64,000 nt of DNA from Cyprinodon diabolis (taxonomy: Eukaryota; Chordata; Actinopteri; Cyprinodontiformes; Cyprinodontidae), in the NCBI GenBank assembly GCA_030533445.1, contig CM060082.1, positions 32,631,817 to 32,695,816 on the forward strand, given 5' to 3'. How positions within the stretch are numbered: the first letter of the stretch is position 1; every line of letters starts with the position of its first letter. Positions 51,401 through 63,840 of this stretch are shown here, piece after piece. A program made the translations under genes and the position numbers. Under the pieces are notes generated by a model. The model was not told the origin of the DNA, ran no database searches, and saw only the letters and a list, made by a program, of their open reading frames with translations.

Positions 51401-52864
51401 TCTGAAACCTCGTTTCTAGATGTTATGCTTGGCTAGAGAACTTACATTCTCAAACCAGATAACACATTTCCCGTCTGCGAAAAAAAATGTTGTCGAATTC
51501 AGCTCTCATCCATCATTAGTAACGCGTTCGGGCTAAAGGACACTGAAGTTAATAACAGTTGGGAGGGTGAATGATTTATCAGATCAGCACTCATGGCTCT
51601 TAACATTTAAGTTCTACGTCTCTAAAAATGTCAGATGTTAAAGCATATTCTCATTAATATTAAAGTTGCAAAAAAATATCAGCTAATCTTTTTAGACTGC
51701 TATTTAAAGTTGGTCAGCTTTGACAAGTCTAAATGGATGATACTAAAATGTTGGCAATCGCAATGTACTACAACTGAATTGTTTTTTTGTCAACACGTAA
51801 ACAGCAGTGGTCTTCCAACTAGATTCATGAGCCAAAACCACGTCAAACCACAGCGAATGATGCCACTGACATGTATGCACATTACAACCTTTATTATATA
51901 AACACACTTAATGTCATGCATTATTGGCATTTATTGCTTTATATTTTTTATGGCTGTTATCTGCTTAGGTCCACCAGGCTTGCTGTACACCGGTGTTTTA
52001 TTATTTGTATTGCTCCAAAGGACAAATTAGTGACCTCAGGAGACTAGATCAAAGGTTAAATTAATACATTTTAAGGAAAAAAACAGAAACATTTTATGTG
52101 TTTAAAGGTTATCCTTTGGTCATATTCAAGATGCCTTATTTTATTTTTAAATTTTAAAGTCCTCAAGTCAGAAGTATTTCACTATTTCCTCATTGATGAA
52201 GTCTTAGTGAATATTATAATTGATTCTAAGAGCTAGAGGTGTAGACTTAGGTCATGTGACTTTTAGAATCAAGGCGGTCTCAAGTTACAAATTCAGTGAC
52301 TTTAGATGTATCATATAAAAATAAATCAAGCAGACTTTGAACCTGGCTCAGACTTTCACACTAATGTCTCTTGACTTCCCTTTTTTCTTGAACCCTTTGA
52401 CTTAAAAAAAAAATGAATGAAGAGAATGTGCGTATATAAAAAAAAAAAAATCTCAGCCACACATCAATGAAATCCTGCCATGTTATTCCTCCCCCCTCCC
52501 ATAATTTCCCAGTATTTACTCCTTTTGTTGGTACTATCACCATGCTGGATTTACTGTTCTGTTTACCTGCTCTTCTCCTGATGACAGAAAGGACTCAGGC
52601 CATGGAATAGACATCCTGTCATCCAGCACTATCAGGGAGATCTGTGCAAAGATTGAAAAGAAAAGAATAGCTGCATGTGGCTTCAACCAAACAAACAATG
52701 CAGCACAATTCAGTACCATGTTAACTCCCTTTCAGTTACATTTTAAACCCAGGTTCACTGGTCTATTACAGCTACTTTGTATTTAAAGGTTTGCCACAAA
52801 AATCACCTAAAAATCCCAGAATACCATGTACCGAGGCCTTAGTGCTCGACGTGGCCGACCCAGT
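48453..52864. other. Noncoding stretch, no gene seen
   Basis: AT-rich with A and T runs; no supported gene, exon or classified repeat. Confidence 0.5.
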
Positions 52865-52950
52865 CCTTTGCAGCATGTCACTCCCCCTCTCTCATACCCC
52901 CTTTTCCTATCAGCCATAAAAAAATGAGCCACTACTGCCATAAAAACTCA
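52865..52950 (+). repeat. SINE body fragment
   Basis: GGCCGACCCAGTCCTTTGCAGCATGTCACTCCCCCTCTCTC-type sequence followed by an A-rich end (AAAAAAATGAGCC) matches the 3' half of a common teleost tRNA SINE. The head is not recognisable. Confidence 0.4.
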
Positions 52951-53934
52951 AAACTAAATCCCAGAATGCACCTCTGTTCCTGCTGCTGCATCATACAAAC
53001 AACACCATAGCCACTGGTTTTAAACATTTTTCATATTTCTGTCATGTAGAACTCAGAATGTGTGTACACCATACTTTTCTCTGTTTATGATAAAGTTTTG
53101 ATCTAATCTTTTTACTTTTTTTTACTCACTAATTGGTAACTTAGGCAATAAATCAAAGCAGATAATTGAGGCGCACATTACCTTGTGGAGAGTATTTATA
53201 CTCTCATCTTGGCAGCCAAAGGTGATGCTAACTTATTTGAATGTCTTATCTATTAAAGCTGTGTGTGTGTGTGCTGCAGAGATCTGCAGCTTAGGTGGGA
53301 TAATCTATTGACAACTCAAGTATTAGTTCAGCTCTGCAAAAGTGTGGTCATTTTGAGAATGAAAGAAAGTCCTTAGTCCCTAAAACCCTGAATTTATACA
53401 CTTGTGTTTTGCTGTCAATTAGGTGATAGATTAAATAGAGTTTTTTTTTTTTTTTTCAAATCAACATTGCACCTTTAATTAGTGTGAATTTGTTAAAGAA
53501 GCTAATGACTAAACTCTAAGGACTGACATGAAACATTTCATCTTGACATTTCAAATAAACCTAATTCATGAAAAAGTTGACTTGCTACACAATGTCGTGA
53601 CTTGTAAGGCCTTTCTTTGCAATAAGAAATCAGTGTTAGGAATTGGATGACAACATGTGTTCTTGAATAGTTAGTGTTTTATTTATTAAGGTGTTTTAAT
53701 TTAACTAAATTCTTTAAAATGTGTTTGCTGCACCTTCCCATGATTTGCTATCGCATTATTTGGACAAAACAAAACTGTATTAGAAATATAATTCAAAAAT
53801 TTCTTTTGGACAACCATTGCTTTTCTTTTATTTTGAAAGGTCAATATATTAAGTATTGAAACATTATCTTACTTTACAGAACTGGAAGCTTTTGTCTGCA
53901 ATGTTTCATTAATTAATCTTGTATTAAGATATGA

Positions 53935-54018
53935 AAATATATGGTTAATTATTTATATAATTTTACATAAATAATTAATAATTATTTATATAATTAACCA
54001 TATATGGTTAATTATTTA
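53935..54018. repeat. AT-rich imperfect palindrome
   Basis: TATATGGTTAATTATTTATA occurs twice in direct orientation (about 53938 and 54000) with an inverted copy, TATATAATTAACCATATA, between. It can form a hairpin and abuts the 5' end of the SINE at 54024. Confidence 0.7.
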
Positions 54019-54023
54019 TACTT

Positions 54024-54382
54024 TATGGGCTGCTCAGTGGAGCAGTCGGTAGCACTGCCTTGCAGCAAGAAGGTTCTGTGTTCGATTCCCGGCCCGGGGT
54101 CTTTCCGCATGGAGTTTGGATGTTCTCCCTGAGCATGCGTGGGTTCTCTCTGGGTACTCCGGCTTCCTCCCACAGTCCAAAAACATGATTGTTAGGTTAA
54201 TTGGCTTCTCTAACTTCTCCTTAGTTGTGAGTGTGTGAGTGAATGGTTGTTTATCCTGTTTGTCTCTGTGTTGCCCTGTGATGGACTGGCGACCTGTCTG
54301 TTGAAGATGGATGGATGGATGGATGGATGGATGGATGGATGGATGGATGGATGGATGGATGGATGGATGGATGGATGGATGG
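54024..54382 (+). repeat. tRNA-headed SINE ending in a (GGAT)n tract
   Basis: A-box-like AGCAGTCGGTAGCACTG (54041-54057) and B box GTTCGATTCCC (54080-54090) are intact. The body has GGAGTTTGGATGTTCTCCC and TGGGTACTCCGGCTTCCTCC, then CCTGTGATGGACTGGCGACC, and a GATG tract at 54306-54382. The region just before the tract is shortened compared with the fragment at 7795. Confidence 0.75.
54306..54382 (+). repeat. (GGAT)n microsatellite
   Basis: About 19 units forming the SINE tail. Confidence 0.97.
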
Positions 54383-55528
54383 AAAAAAGCCTTAAACTGA
54401 CATTGTCTACAATTGTACTCAAATTAATCAGATTACAAATTTTACTTATCTCTATTCCTGAATTGCCCAGTGATATAGGTGCTCATGCTGCTTATTATCT
54501 AATAGCCCAGCAGCTGCCTTTTGGAACAGCTGTAGCCAATGAAGAAGACAGTTATCCAACCATCCACAAAGAAAACTGCAATAGATGTAATAAAAACACT
54601 CTAGCACTTTCCAGGTCACTATACAGTAGGGTAAATAGGGCACCGGGACACTGACCTGCCAATCAATTTTAAACCATTACATTAAAACAATGAAAGACTC
54701 AGAACAGTTGTTAAATTAAAAAAACTCAAATAAACCAGCAACACTGCTGTATCCTGAGAGCTTAAACTACAATCATGTATGTCTTGTTTAATTTAATTTT
54801 AAGTTTTAATGTAATAAAGAGCTTACCAGAATCTCTTTCACAACTGGCCTCCACTGACTTTCAATGGGATAAAACTGTCAGATCATTTGCATAAAGAAAG
54901 AAAAGGACAACCATATTTCCTATGCATGAGCTCCAAAGGAAACATGTACACAGCGAAAAGTGAGGGCCTTCAGAGGAGCAAAATCCAGCCAGTTGTAAGG
55001 AAAAACCTCTGCTAGAGAAACAATTTAAGTACTGCGCCCTTAAACCCAAAAGACTGACCCAAGCATCATGGTCCACCATGTCAAGAAAGCAGGATTATAA
55101 CACAAAAATCTCTTGAGTCTCCAGGTAATCGCAGACCACTAAAACTCTAAGGCAAGCTGTTTTTAAACTTGGACGTAAATTTGTATTTTCTATGAGGAAC
55201 AATAGATGCATTTATATTCTCTACATTTTTACAAAAGATCCAATATATATCGGCATTGTATGGTTATTGGCCAATATTGATTTAAGAATATCAAGATTGG
55301 CCCAATATGTAAAACTAGACCAATATTATCAACCAATGTTTATTTCTGCTGTCAGTTTTTCATTGTGTTCAAAGGGTAGAGAAACATATGATATATGGTG
55401 AATATTGTTTATTGGTCATAATGGCAAAAATAATATTGTTATTGGTTTAGATTTTAATATTGGTGCATCCTTACTGTTTTTAGAATATTTCTCCCTAACT
55501 GGGTCGGGTCAGTTTTTCTAAAAATAAA

Positions 55529-55568
<40 letters not shown>

Positions 55569-57689
55569 TTCATACTGTAATTCCTTGAAGAACTTCTTAT
55601 AATTCAGGATTGCATCTGGTATCGGAGCAAACCTGTGCTTTAAGATTTTCAAGCTTTTTGGACCATTTGTCAAATACAAATTGTCAAATAATGTGTGAAC
55701 GTGTGTGTCTGTGCCCAAGTAAGTTACCTTGTGAGGACAGTGCAAGGCTAATTTCCCAGGAACATGCAACTTTTTGGAGACTTACAGGTACTCAACAGTA
55801 ATACTTTTTGACACAGCTGGTCAATGCCACAACCCGACCTTCCCAGCAGCAGAACCACCTAGCACCAGGCAGGAAAAACCTCACAAGTGTTCCAAACCTG
55901 ATAGGCAGCCATTAGCAGAGGCAAAAGGCTTCCCCTCAGACAGGTCATGGGAGCAAAGACACAACTAAATTGTGGGTCCACCTCTGTTGCCAAAGCAAAG
56001 GAAACCTTAAAACCTAGTTTACCACCAATGAATCCACAATGTTGCAACATAACCCAAGCACCCTGCAAAATCAACACCCCATCAGGCTTCCCCATTAGAG
56101 CCAAAATACCTAAGCTGAACCAACATTCTCCTCTGAGTCATTGCGGGTGTGTAGGGAAGTTCAAAATTAAATTCTCAGGGAGTTCATTTTGAAGCTGGAA
56201 GGCTGTTTGCTTTGTATCTGAAGCTGGAAGGCTGTTTGCTGTGTATCTCTTGGAATTTGGTATGGAATTTCAACAATCCCAAAAAACAACCTTGATGAAA
56301 GATTAAAGATCTTTGAACAAAAAAAAAAAAAAAAACGAACAAAAACAACCAAAGGTGAATTTTCAAAAGTGAATTAGGTGTTTGTTGACACCTAAACATT
56401 TGTGTTCGGTTTGCCTGGGTTCATCAGAGTTTTCTGTGTCAATCCTTCATCTTCCTGCAAAACTATATTCATCATTCCGCAGCAAATTTCAACACTTCTC
56501 TGACTGAATGCTCAAAAGCGCGTCTACAATAAATATCAATTGAGATTCTATGTATTTATTGTTTATTTTATAATTATTGGTGAGAATATTAAATGTTTTA
56601 ATGTCATTTTTGAGTTAAGTTCTACAAAGTGACACAGCAAAAAATGTTGAGGAAAATCTTTAGGCCAAATAAGAACGCGATGGACCTGCACATGCCGATA
56701 ACTAACCCTGCATGCTATTTTGTAAAATGGCCTAAAACATGGAAGTGGCAGCATCATGAATGTTTTTCATTATCATTAATAGATGGAGCTGAACACAGGG
56801 TAATCTTGACTGTGAGCCTGTAAGATGCTTATCTTATGTTATACAAAAACCTTTCAATCTGAAAAACTCACACGGAAAGAAAAGACAATTAGAAGAGTTT
56901 TATTGATACTATTACTTAAGTCTTTGGTGCTCATACCTCGGAAGGAAACACTAGCGCAGAATTTGCTTTGTTATGCATAAACAGGAGTGGAGAGGATAAA
57001 GTTGGTCAGTCCATGATTGCTGGCTGGCGAGACTGTTTGGGCTGCATGAGCTGATACTAGTGCATCACACTGGGATCTGGAAGATGGAAGTCCATCATGG
57101 ATAACACTGGAAGGTAAACCTATCCATGATTAGCAAGCATGAAGTGACAGTGGAGAGGAAAAACTCCCCTTTGGGAAGAAACCTCTGGCAGAACCAGGCT
57201 GTCTTTTGTGAAATTGAGTCCTTTTAAGATGAACTATGGATGCTGGCTGATCTGTGACAAAGGTGAATAGTAATGGTTTCCGCCTAGGCTCCATTTTTAA
57301 AAACTCCAGACATAAATTCAATAAGCGATCTCTACCGCTGCCCTTTCAAGATACTCTCCATCTTATTAGTCTGGGCTTCAGCTATTTTGTAAAGAAGAAT
57401 GGGCAAAGATTGCAGTTTCCAGATATGTAAAGCTTGTAAATACATCTCCAATAAGACTTGTAACCAAAATTGTGGCAATAGATGATCAATATAGATGAAC
57501 AGCCTGCCCCACTATCGACTAAGGGCAGACTATTGAGTTTTCTGAGTTGAAATTTGGTAACATTGTGTTATTTTTGTTTCACTACTATGTAATAGTTTAA
57601 CAATTTGTGAAGTTTTTCTTTTCTTTTTTTTTCACAATACTACATTTTATGATTAATGGTGTGATCATAGCAAATAGTATAAACAGCTG
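54383..57689. other. Noncoding stretch, no gene seen
   Basis: Holds a (TA)n tract (55531-55562) and a tandem duplication of about 29 bp (GAAGCTGGAAGGCTGTTTGC… twice, about 56191-56248). No gene. Confidence 0.5.
55531..55562 (+). repeat. (TA)n microsatellite
   Basis: An almost uninterrupted run of AT dinucleotides (ATGTATATAT…) occupies the whole stretch. Confidence 0.95.
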
Positions 57690-57986
57690 CACTGCAAAAA
57701 TGATCCAGAAATAAGTCAACATTTCTTAAATTAAGTGTATTTACCCTACCTTTGGGCAGGTAAATAAGATGATCTGCCAATGGAATGAGTATTTTTACCC
57801 TTAAAATAAGATAATTAGATAATATGCACTTGAAATAAGACAATGCAGTTGTTTTTTCCCCTCATTTTAAATGTAAATTGTCTTGTTCCATTGGCAAAGT
57901 TTCACAATTGCCTCCTCACTTCAAGAAAAAAACGCACTTATTTTAGGAAAGCAATGACTTGTTGAGATTTACATTTTTTACCACTG
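57690..57986. mobile_element. Second CACTGCAAAA-type element, diverged
   Basis: CACTGCAAAA at 57690 and an eroded inverted end near 57986 (TTTTTTACCACTG). The interior has CAGGTAAATAAGATGATCTGCC, related to the reverse complement of TCATTTTATTTACCTGCTC in the 48184-48452 copy. Confidence 0.45.
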
Positions 57987-58159
57987 TGTCATGTTGTGAG
58001 ATGTAGAAAAAAAATATATATAGGATAACATCAAAGCTTCATGAACAGTGTAAGCATGACAACCTTAAGCAATTACGCAATGCATAAATGACATTTGACC
58101 AAAAGGCAATAACACTGATGGTTTTATAATCCTGTATCAGTGCAGGATCACACTAGTGC

Positions 58160-58960
58160 TTGAATCCACTACTCCCAGAGAGATTTATGAAGTCTGCAGC
58201 TCCCGTTCAGTGCGCAGTGCATCAGCAGAGCGCCAGCAGCTGGCTCAAAGTACGAACAGCAGGTTGCCAGACTGAGCCTCAGAGCTATTTTAAACCGATT
58301 TCTCTCGTTCAAAAAACGGTGATGTCAGCAGAGACTGGTCTACTTGTTGGATGAATCTCATTCGTGTGGTAGTAAAGTCCTCTCTTTGCGAGGACGGAAG
58401 TTAAGTCACATGCGCATTGACAAGCTGGAGGGCTGCGTAATGGAGATCGTGGGAAAGGACAATAATTTGCGAACTGCGTACGGGAATGTCAGGAGGGAAG
58501 CATTCGTTTGATACCCCGTGAGGGCACCCAGGTGAATCATCTGAGCAGCAATGAAGACGCACCTAGCAGCGTCTGTTTCCAGCTTTAGCGCGCACGGACT
58601 ATGAATGAGGAATGACCAATGGTAAGTAAAGCCTGGGCTTCTTAAGCGCTCTAAAAAACCAATCCGTCGGTGACGCACAAAAGAAATTTACCCCAATTTA
58701 AATGCTAGGATAATTTTAACACCCAAGATTACGAAAAAAATGTAGTTTAGATAAAAGGCGTTCATTAAAAGGAAGGTGGAATGCAACATTACAGTGACAG
58801 AGACGAAACTTACCCGCAGCCACAAGCGTGCGCAACCGTCTCCATGCCTTCTCAGCCGAGCTACTGGCGCAGTTGCTTTAGGTTGTGGACTTAAATGGCT
58901 TTCCAAACAGGGGAATTCCGTATGAATAACTTCCCATCTGCCAGTCAGAAGGAAACTGAT
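58160..58960. promoter_or_regulatory. Promoter-like island with facing splice donors
   Basis: CpG-richer than its neighbourhood. On the plus strand ACCAATG is followed by GTAAGT (58622-58627). On the minus strand GGCTGCGG is followed by GTAAGT (58813-58808), with an upstream ATG at 58845-58843. The two possible first exons would point at each other, so at most one is likely to be a main start. The plus-strand one could lead into the candidate exons at 61296 and 63841. Confidence 0.3.
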
Positions 58961-61289
58961 AGTTTCGGGATTTAGTCTAGTTAGGAAAGTTGTTATCAGA
59001 TTTAGAGGACGCGCCTAATAATCCTCGCCAGCTGAGATTTACAACAGTGGAGTTAAGAGATAATCACAGGTAGACATTTATATGAAAATAACCGTGTAAT
59101 GCAAAAGCGTGGGAAGAATGACACTTATTTCTAAATACATTACATAAGAGCCTACTAGTTCTGGTGAATACCTTTTATCAGATTTTAGGTTTAAGCCTGG
59201 TTAAAACCTCATTTGGTAACTCCAGCCTTTACAACTGGAAAAGTGTATCAGTAAGATTGAATGGTTGTAGCTTTGTTAATGTTAAGCAAAACAAATGTTT
59301 TCATTAAATGCATCAGATGAGCTACCTTTACATACTGTAGGCTATAGAGCTGGAGCGGTGCGACCTATCTCTCTTTGAAGTGCGCTAAAATATTGCTAAA
59401 TTATTGTAAGTAGGTGTACTAAATACAGGAACTTACAGCTATGCTGATGCACATTCTAAAGTAGCTGCATCCCATTCATTTTCCCCCATTGTTTAAAAGA
59501 AAGCCTTAACATTATTAGCTAAATATATTACAGCAGTTTTTTTTTTTTTTTCTTTTTTTTTTACAAGGATGTTCTTTTTTTTAAGGTGACTAAAAGTTGA
59601 GTTTGTAAACCTTCCAGGTTCTGTGTGATAAGTAAAAGCTTCCTATTCCCAATAACTGGTTTTGCCACCCTTGGTAGGATATGATGTTTGCAAAAACTTG
59701 TGAATTGTGAAGGAAGTTTGGTCCACTTTTTTTTTGCAGAGCTTCCCTGATTTAGCTCCCCTGTTGTTGTTTTTTGTATGAACAGCCTGTTAAAGGTCGT
59801 GCTACAGCATCACATAAGTATACGGGACTTTGACTAGACCACTGATTCCCAAAGTTGGGATACACACTTATATTAAACTGGACAATATAAACGATAACTG
59901 TTTTTTGCTTATATAGATAAAACATCACAGCCATCACCTTGATTAATGCTGTTTTTGTTACTATGGGTACCTGATGAAATATTTGTATGCTGATCTATAT
60001 TTTTATGTCCATTCCAGTATAGCATTCCAGTATTATTTTGTAGGACAGAACCCTTAATGTTTGGAAACCACACTGTTCCAAAACCTTAAGGTGATGTTGT
60101 TTCCTACAATTCAAAGCAGAAATGTCCTAAATGTTTTGGCACACTGTCCTTTCTTCGTAGCCAAACTAATTATTACTGGATATTCTCCTTCAATTGATGC
60201 TTCCAGTGTTTATGATAAATTATCTATGTCCTGAAACAGCAATCTAGACTGTCACGCCATGTTGTTTAAAGGCCTTGCTAGTTTTACACCAGCTGTAGAG
60301 GAATATGCAGATTCAACAAGGTTAGAATTATGTCTTCCCGGTCCGCAGAGTTTTTCTTTAAAGGCCTCAGGTATCATCAAGATGATGTATCGCATACTGT
60401 ATTTGACTCAGAGCCTTTTTTTTTGTAATTTTCGGTCAGTATTATTAATCATTGTGAAACTCCCTGTTTTGTGGCATTTTTGACTTTTTTTCCCCACAGT
60501 TTTCACAGTGCTGCACAAACTAGCAGATAGTGTCCACTTCCTATAGCACGTTTTGGAAGTTTTTAAGTGGTATTATGAAATACAAACAAAGGCTTTTGTT
60601 CTTTAGATTGAGACTGAGTTAAATGTTGCTTAAGCTACAATATGAAGTAAAACATGAAAAAGAAGGCTTGCCTAAAGATGAATGTTGTATCAGCACTGAA
60701 TCATGGCTCTGCAGACATGATTGAATAAATAAGAATTATACTTTACTTGATTATATCTCTTAATTGAGTTTTGTATGTAACAACAGTGTGAAAAGTACGC
60801 TTAGTGTTTTTAATAATATTTGTGCAGATGTGAAGTTCTTAATGCAGCCCTGTCTTGAAACTAATAAGGTTTTATTGCAGCTCTATGCAATATTTCAGTT
60901 TCTTTTTTTTGTTTGTTTGTTTTTTGTTTTTTTCAAATTGCAATTTGAATATATTGAATTGAGTAGTGAAGTTTTGTCCCCAGTTGATCAAGCTGGAAGC
61001 TAAGAGTGTTTCATTCATCCGTGCATTGCCAGATAAAGGAAGTGAGATACTAAGGACACAAAATATCCTGGCATTTCAGCACTTACTGGGGTTTAATGTT
61101 GCAAAGAGCTAGCTCCAATTTACATGCATGTCATTTGATTACTCCAACATTTTATGGACATGCCAATTTTGATAAAGTACCTTACTAGTTTATGCATCAA
61201 TTTCTCTGAATTTTCTGTTTGCATTATGGATTAAAAACTAGTTTACTAACTTTTCTTTATTATTCTCTTCTCCATTTTCCCCAAATATA
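58961..61289. other. Noncoding stretch, possible intron
   Basis: AT-rich with T runs (near 59540 and 60418). No exon or repeat could be supported. Confidence 0.45.
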
Positions 61290-61415
61290 TTGAAGCCTCT
61301 TCTTTGCATCAGTCTCCTTGTTCTTGTGCTTCTACCACTGTCACTCTGCTGTGACAAAAACTTATCGGCATTTCAAGACCTTAGTATGATTTTACCAGCA
61401 CAAATGGAAAATATC
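61290..61415 (+). CDS. Candidate signal-peptide exon of a small secreted protein
   Basis: The frame encodes a strongly hydrophobic, Leu-rich stretch (PLLCISLLVLVLLPLSLCC), a textbook signal peptide, then about 20 polar residues ending QMENI. It ends in phase 0 at a consensus donor (ATC|GTAAGT at 61416). There is no ATG at its left end: the codon before Lys is TTG. Either the exon starts after an acceptor AG at 61294-61295 (a pyrimidine tract precedes it) and takes its Met from an upstream exon, or the start codon has mutated. The plus-strand donor at 58622 directly follows an ATG in phase 0, which would fit the first option. Two adjacent Cys near the cleavage region are visible. I do not recognise the protein. 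Signal peptide, small exons and phase-0 introns recall helical cytokine genes, but that is only a resemblance. Confidence 0.35.
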
Positions 61416-61705
61416 GTAAGTATCAATGAGTTCAAAGAATTTTTGGATGTTGTCTATGAAAGAGTGACAAAAACCTCACTGAACAAGCAAAATATATTTC
61501 AATTAGTTAAAATTTTTGTGTCAGTTTGTTTATTTTGAGATTAGGTAATTAAACTTTCCAGAAAGATACAAACGAATCATCCTTTTTTTGATGTTGCAAA
61601 TTGGAAGATTTATTGCTAAATCTCCGAAAGTAATATCCATTTTTTTTTATTACTGCATATTTATTATTTTTTGTAAAAACCCTGGGTTAAAACACAGTGA
61701 TGATT

Positions 61706-61755
61706 ATTCCGTAAAAATTCAAAAAATATCCACTGGACTTGGTTTTCAAGATTTG
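61706..61755. repeat. Outer arm of PLE inverted repeat (pairs with 63456-63505)
   Basis: The 50 bp of 3'-tail sequence are reverse-complementary to 63456-63505 with about one mismatch, so both copies end in the same tail. Confidence 0.9.
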
Positions 61756-61920
61756 ATACTGGTGATACTGGAGATCCCATTGCACAGCCATGCTTCTGTC
61801 TGTAAAAATTACCTCTGAATTTGAAATAGGTTGTGGAAAGACAAAGGCCCAGTAGTGTGCAGATCTGGTCCGGAGTGAAATTAGTCCTGTTGTTTAAATC
61901 ACTATCTTGTTCAAGACGTG

Positions 61921-62017
61921 TCCTGACTGTTTCCACTGCCTCTGTTATAGGTATGCATGTGAAAAGTGAAGTAACATCGAACGATACCAGGGTTTCTCCT
62001 GGTGCCATCCTTAAATG
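61921..62017. repeat. Inner arm of PLE inverted repeat (pairs with 62450-62546)
   Basis: The 97 bp are reverse-complementary to 62450-62546 with about one mismatch, showing that the two PLE pieces are opposed copies of the same element. Confidence 0.9.
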
Positions 62018-62449
62018 TTTGGCTTTGTTTGCAAAGTCTTTGGAGTTTTCTATGTGATGTGGTGTGTTCCCCACCAAGGGAGCTCAGATATTAGTAAGCT
62101 GTTTAGCAATGTTGTATGTTGCTGAGTTAATGCTGCTGACAATGGGCCTGAGTGGTGCCCCTTCTTTGTGAATTTTTGGAAGTCCATATAAGCATTGGAT
62201 TTCCTCCCCTGGATATAATCTGAAATAGGCTATGCTGTTAATTACCTTGTCTTTTTCAAGTTGTTTGAGATAGTCTATTATTTTCTTTTTGTAGCCGCTG
62301 GTTGGATCTCTTTTCAAGGATTCATACGTATTAGTGTCCTTAAGTAGAGTGATAATTTTGTCTTGGTAGTCTGAGGTGTTGAGGACTACGGTGCATCTTC
62401 CTTTGTCTACTGGTAATATGGTGATGCTTTGGTCCTGGCTCAGGGATGG

Positions 62450-63505
62450 CATTTAAGGATGTCACCAGGAGAAACCCTGGTATCGTTCGATGTTACTTCA
62501 CTTTTCACATGCATACCTATAACAGAGGCAGTGGAAACAGTCAGGATATCCAAACTGGGCTTTTATCAAATCAGCAAGGAAATCCAAAAGACTCGCAACA
62601 GAAGACAGCGATGGGAAAATTAAACGCAAAAACATCACAATCCCTTATGTTGCTGGAGTGTCTGAAAAGCTCAAGAGGATTTTCTCCAAACACAAGATCC
62701 CAGTACATTTCAAGCCAAACCAAACCCTTAAACAGAGGCTAGTGCATCCTAAAGATAAAACCCCCAGACCGAATATGAGCGGAGTGGTATATGCTGTTCA
62801 GTGCAGCGAGGAATGCTCTGATCTTTATATTGGAGAAACCAAACAACCGCTCCACAGACACATGGCCCAACACAGAAGAGCGGCCGCCTCTGGACAAGAC
62901 TCTGCAGTACACCTACACCTTGTGGACAAAGGACATTCTTTTGAGGACCAGAATGTCCATATTCTGGATAAAGAAAATAGGTGGTTTGAGAAGGGCGTGA
63001 AGGAAGCCATCTATGTTAAGAGAGAAAAACCAACTTTAAACAGAGGTGGTGGACTCAGATTCCAGCTTCCAAAAACATACAATTCAATCATAGACATGAT
63101 CCCTTCCAGATATCACCAAACCCCCCACCCCATCACAGAGGAACGAGGGACCTACCCGCTCCAGCCGGTGAACAATACCTCCTTAACGACCGACCCTTAA
63201 CAATCATAGACAGGTTTCAGGTATTACAGGAGACAATCCCCCCCTTAATGGCAATCCCCCCTTTAACGACCGACCCCTAGAATCATAGACAGGTTCAGAT
63301 ATTACAGGCTAACGATGGAACTAAACGACCCATTCATCGGTTACCATTTGCAAGTTTCCAAGCAATACAAGGCCTTGTCCATATAAGACTCAAACGCACT
63401 GCGGATCCAGACATTTGAATTGAGAAAGCTTCCTGGAGAGGTGGCGAAACGTCTTCAAATCTTGAAAACCAAGTTCAGTGGATATTTTTTGAATTTTTAC
63501 GGAAT
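62450..63505 (+). pseudogene. Penelope-like element, GIY-YIG endonuclease part, opposite strand
   Basis: A short RT fragment (GETLVSFDVTSLFTCIP) is joined at about 62547 to the element's C-terminal region. The frame 62658-63200 then encodes a connector (SEKLKRIFSKHKIPVHFKPN) and a GIY-YIG nuclease: VVYAVQCSEECSDLYIGET, with the conserved Arg in LHRHMAQHRR and a downstream PTLNRGGG that fits the conserved Asn. This nuclease nicks target DNA in the family. The RT palm is missing between the two joined parts. The 3' tail runs to at least 63505. Confidence 0.85.
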
Positions 63506-63840
63506 GACTATGACCTGGATGACTGAGAACCTTCATCAGCACAGTGATGGTTATAATTAGTAATTGTTGTTTTTCTAATGAAATAAAACGAAAATGAAAT
63601 TTCCAAGACCCAGTTAGAAAAACTGTAAATACAAGTAGAGACATTGGAACAAATATGCTAAAACTGAAGATGAGACTCTAACAACAGCATAGGTAACCTA
63701 ATATTAGAAGAGTCTAGGGTGTGTGTGTGTGTGTGTGTGTGTGGGTCCCCCGATATAGTGACTAGTTACCTGTTATGAAAGCGAGTAAACCAAGACAAGG
63801 TAAGAAAACAAACTAACTGTTACTTTTTAATTTATTTAAG
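63506..63840. other. Spacer with (GT)n tract
   Basis: Residual PLE 3' flank, then a (GT)n microsatellite at 63719-63743, then a pyrimidine- and T-rich stretch (TTACTTTTTAATTTATTTAAG) that serves as a plausible splice acceptor at 63839-63840. Confidence 0.5.

Larger units (their letters stand above)
61706..62452 (-). pseudogene. Penelope-like element, reverse transcriptase part
   Basis: From 62452 leftward one frame reads ITILPVDKGRCTVVLN, YGLPKIHKEGAPLRPIVSS and, after a single in-frame TGA (62086-62084), LVSFDVTSLFTCIP and QKHGCAMGSPVSP. These are fingers and palm motifs of Penelope-like RTs. The palm motif with the catalytic YxDD should follow. Instead the sequence jumps at about 61760 to the element's 3' tail, so the active site is deleted. 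PLE RTs copy RNA into DNA at a nicked target. This copy is inactive. Confidence 0.85.

Noticed and set aside
54235..54654. 139-codon frame with repeated GWMD residues
   Set aside because: It is the (GGAT)n SINE tail read in frame.
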